The position numbers were made by a program, and so were the translations under genes. The notes below the pieces were generated by a model. The model made no database searches and was not told the DNA's origin. It was given only the letters and a program-made list of their open reading frames with translations. A DNA stretch of 7,650 nucleotides from JANNXY01 sp964472605 (GTDB taxonomy: Bacteria; Patescibacteriota; Minisyncoccia; Phycocordibacterales; CAIZIN01), in contig CAYYLG010000023.1 in NCBI GenBank assembly GCA_964472605.1, positions 1 to 7,650 on the forward strand, given 5' to 3'. Every line of letters starts with the position of its first letter. Position 1 is the first letter of the stretch. This document shows, piece after piece, positions 5,855 through 7,650 of the stretch.

Positions 5855-6352
5855 ATTATTTGTCTTATTATTTAACTTTTCCTCCATGTTTGGCGTAGGC
5901 TGTAAATCAGTTCCTTTATCCTGTTGAAAAAATATTGGTAAAACATTAACAATAATATTTCTACTTGGACTATATATCACCGCTTTGCTTGCCTTGGCAT
6001 AAACAAGAATATTGTCTCCGTTTACAACCCCAACAAGACTAGGTTGTTGCTTAATTGCAGATTCTGCATCATTTATCGTAAGCACCTCTGGTAACTCACC
6101 CTTGGGCAAGAGAGCTATTTTACCAGCTTTAGCAACAATATCTTCTACAGCCTTCTTTACCGCCTCTGTCTTGGCTGTTGGATCAGAAAGCAGCTTTAGC
6201 TCCTTCTGCTTCAAATAATAACCATACCCAAGCAAAGCTAGTGCAATTATAAGTATAATATTGATAATCAAAACAAGCTTTGAACCACTCTTTTTAACTT
6301 CTGTGTTTATAGGGTTATATGTGTCACCCTGTCTATTGTAATAATCATTCAT
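5852..6352 (-). CDS. Single-pass membrane protein of unknown function (CPR-type)
   Basis: This 166-residue protein has a short polar N-terminus rich in Tyr and Asn (1-17) and a basic KKSGSK patch (20-25). One strongly hydrophobic helix follows at about 26-46. A Lys/Glu-rich, probably helical linker (47-78) leads into a compact domain of about 79-142, and the tail is polar with a QPTP motif (151-154). With positive charge before the helix, the bulk should lie outside the membrane. The compact domain has the pattern LPKGELPEVLTINDAESAI, then NGDNILVYAKASKAVIYSPS, then IIVNVLPI. I recall similar short anchored proteins from many CPR genomes, where they are annotated as hypothetical; no function is known to me. 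It is placed between a surface protein and gap. An extended -10 seven nt before the ATG supports this start. Confidence 0.8.
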   Translation of the reverse strand: MNDYYNRQGDTYNPINTEVKKSGSKLVLIINIILIIALALLGYGYYLKQKELKLLSDPTAKTEAVKKAVEDIVAKAGKIALLPKGELPEVLTINDAESAIKQQPSLVGVVNGDNILVYAKASKAVIYSPSRNIIVNVLPIFFQQDKGTDLQPTPNMEEKLNNKTNN

Positions 6353-6359
6353 ACTAAAT

Positions 6360-6368
6360 ATTCTAACA
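6360..6368 (-). promoter_or_regulatory. Extended -10 promoter before the membrane protein
   Basis: The minus strand reads TGTTAGAAT, a TGn extension with TAGAAT (5 of 6 matches), ending 7 nt before the ATG at 6352. The gap ATTTAGT has no Shine-Dalgarno motif. It lies in the 27-bp spacer (6353-6379) after the S74 gene, a natural place for a new promoter driving the membrane protein and possibly the metabolic genes beyond. No convincing -35 is present. Confidence 0.5.
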
Positions 6369-6379
6369 CATATAATATG

Positions 6380-7650
6380 CTATTCTGTAACATTCACATT
6401 TTCTACCGGTGCTTCTGCAGGAGCACTTTCTGCCTCAGGTGCAACAACCTCCTCAGTCACTTCAGGTTGTACAGGATCTGGGTTTTCTACTACTGACTCA
6501 GTCTGTATAACCTCTGTAGTTGTAGCTACTTCATTTGTACCCTCATCTACTACAGGATCTGAATTTGAACTTGATGTAACATTATTTACAGAACCACCAT
6601 CATTAGAACTAGCACTTCCACACTCTCCACTCTCAGTTCTCATATCACCGTTCTCAACATACATACAAACAGGTTCACCAGTCTTTCTGTCATAGATCGT
6701 TATACCTGTTGCACTCAAATTATCTGTATTTTTAATTGTAATTTTTTTAGTAATTATCTGATCAGCAAAAGAATATACCTTTTCTGCTAGTTCTTGGATT
6801 CCCTTGGTGAGAATTGCTGTAATCTTTCCATAATCAATTCCAAGGAAACCATCTTTTTTATGAATTACTACTTCAGGTATTATATTTTCTATATCCTGAG
6901 CAATGAAACCAATTTTTGTAGATGTTGCATCTGTAACCAAAGGATTCATGCCTAAAAATGTACTATTCCAATTATAACTTACAGGCTTCAAAGCAAGTAT
7001 TTTTTCTATTGCTGACGAAGAAATTGGTGTAATATTTTCCTTAAATCTTGCATCTGAACTTTCCAAAGTATCTACTCTACTATCTAGATTATTTATGCAT
7101 TCATTCGATGCACAAACATCTCCTGTTGAATAAATATCCCCCGTAACATCAAGCTCATGCGAAGGATTGTTATTACCTATTCCAACATTTCCAGATGAAT
7201 TTATAAACAAACGACCAATACCGCCAGTTGAAAACCCTAAGGAATTCGTATCTGCATATATACCAGTAGTAGTGTCACTATTAAACGTGATCACCGGTTC
7301 AGATTCTGATCCATAAGAATCCAGATACAACTGACCAGCCGAAAACTCATTTGAGACATTTAAATTTGTAGTGGTTATACCATTAACACTTAAGGCACCA
7401 CTAATTGCGGTTGAACCATCAACTGCTAACCTGACTTGTGGAGTCGTAGTCCCTATCCCAACATATCCATTATCATAGTAGATATCATCTCCAGATGTTG
7501 TCCACTGTGACGATCCCCCGGCTATACCAGTAAGTCCAGACCCATCCCCCACAAAAGAAGTTGCATGGACCGTACCATTCACATCAAGTTTATAAGCAGG
7601 ACTTGTGGTGCCGATTCCAACTCTGTTATTTTCTTTATCAATATAAAGCG
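6380..7650 (-). CDS. Surface/tail-fibre-like protein with peptidase S74 chaperone domain (5' truncated by window edge)
   Basis: The frame is open to the window edge, so about 422 residues are visible and the N-terminus is missing. The GTG at 7582 is internal, because typical repeat sequence continues upstream of it. Numbering here counts that GTG codon as residue 1. Tail-fibre-like repeats of the form VGIGTTxPxxxLxVxG occur three times (one before residue 1, then 41-56 and 133-148), and FVGDGSGLTGI (10-20) is another motif of such fibres. A peptidase S74 domain follows at about 176-270, with SDARFKENI (176-184), GFIAQDIENIIPEVV (225-239) and LGIDYGKITAILTKGIQEL (247-265). Ser176 and Lys181 have the S-x4-K spacing of the self-cleaving dyad in phage endosialidases, so autocleavage after trimeric assembly is likely. 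Beyond it lie a Cys-containing module (292-322, C306 and C321) and a Pro/Glu/Val-rich tail without LPXTG or a membrane helix. It is probably secreted or surface-displayed. Confidence 0.85.
   Translation of the reverse strand, partial: LYIDKENNRVGIGTTSPAYKLDVNGTVHATSFVGDGSGLTGIAGGSSQWTTSGDDIYYDNGYVGIGTTTPQVRLAVDGSTAISGALSVNGITTTNLNVSNEFSAGQLYLDSYGSESEPVITFNSDTTTGIYADTNSLGFSTGGIGRLFINSSGNVGIGNNNPSHELDVTGDIYSTGDVCASNECINNLDSRVDTLESSDARFKENITPISSSAIEKILALKPVSYNWNSTFLGMNPLVTDATSTKIGFIAQDIENIIPEVVIHKKDGFLGIDYGKITAILTKGIQELAEKVYSFADQIITKKITIKNTDNLSATGITIYDRKTGEPVCMYVENGDMRTESGECGSASSNDGGSVNNVTSSSNSDPVVDEGTNEVATTTEVIQTESVVENPDPVQPEVTEEVVAPEAESAPAEAPVENVNVTE

Noticed and set aside
6380..6480. Cell-wall sorting signal at the C-terminus of the S74 protein
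   Set aside because: No LPXTG-like motif, hydrophobic helix or basic tail is present; the end is acidic and Pro/Val-rich.
7580..7582. GTG as the start codon of the S74 protein
   Set aside because: The frame stays open to the window edge, and the upstream codons encode another VGIGTTSP repeat unit, so the true start is outside the window.
6380..7650. Prophage remnant based on tail-fibre-like repeats
   Set aside because: No capsid, terminase, integrase or other tail gene is visible, and the next gene is a CPR-like membrane protein. S74 domains also occur in bacterial surface proteins.

Overview
The window looks like a chromosomal segment of a low-GC bacterium of the Candidate Phyla Radiation (Patescibacteria, Parcubacteria-like). 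The evidence is the small, tightly packed genes, a transketolase split into two overlapping half-genes, a variant ribulose-phosphate epimerase, a Glu-type RpiB, an archaeal-style cytidylate-kinase-like protein, a single-pass membrane protein of a type I recall from CPR genomes, and a surface protein with a peptidase S74 domain. The lineage is inferred from gene content and style; no rRNA or other marker is present. The standard genetic code fits: rpe ends in TGA and no frame needs UGA to be read as an amino acid.

Layout. Positions 1-692 (minus strand) hold the first 18 codons of a probable class II fructose-bisphosphate aldolase and, just upstream of it, a cytidylate-kinase-like P-loop kinase. 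A 34-bp divergent spacer (693-726) separates these from a plus-strand PfkB-family sugar kinase (727-1737). That gene abuts, stop to stop and with no spacer, a long minus-strand run. In transcription order the run is: S74 surface protein (6380-7650, 5' end outside the window), single-pass membrane protein (5852-6352), GAPDH (4810-5841), RpiB (4322-4810), Rpe (3643-4320), transketolase N-half (2732-3628) and transketolase C-half (1738-2745).

Function. GAPDH, RpiB, Rpe, the two transketolase halves and the probable aldolase form a compact module of lower glycolysis plus the non-oxidative pentose phosphate pathway. It interconverts pentose phosphates, fructose-6-phosphate and glyceraldehyde-3-phosphate and feeds the latter into ATP- and NADH-yielding glycolysis. 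The PfkB kinase probably supplies a phosphorylated sugar or nucleoside to this network, but its substrate cannot be read from the sequence. No transaldolase is visible.

Regulation and open questions. The most striking non-coding signal is that several start codons sit only 6-8 nt downstream of a -10-like hexamer, with little or no Shine-Dalgarno sequence, which suggests leaderless transcripts. It is clearest in the divergent 693-726 spacer, where two perfect TATAAT boxes face opposite ways as arms of a 7-bp inverted repeat, each exactly 6 nt from its ATG. No tRNA, rRNA, CRISPR, insertion sequence or convincing intrinsic terminator was seen. No non-coding stretch exceeds 34 bp.
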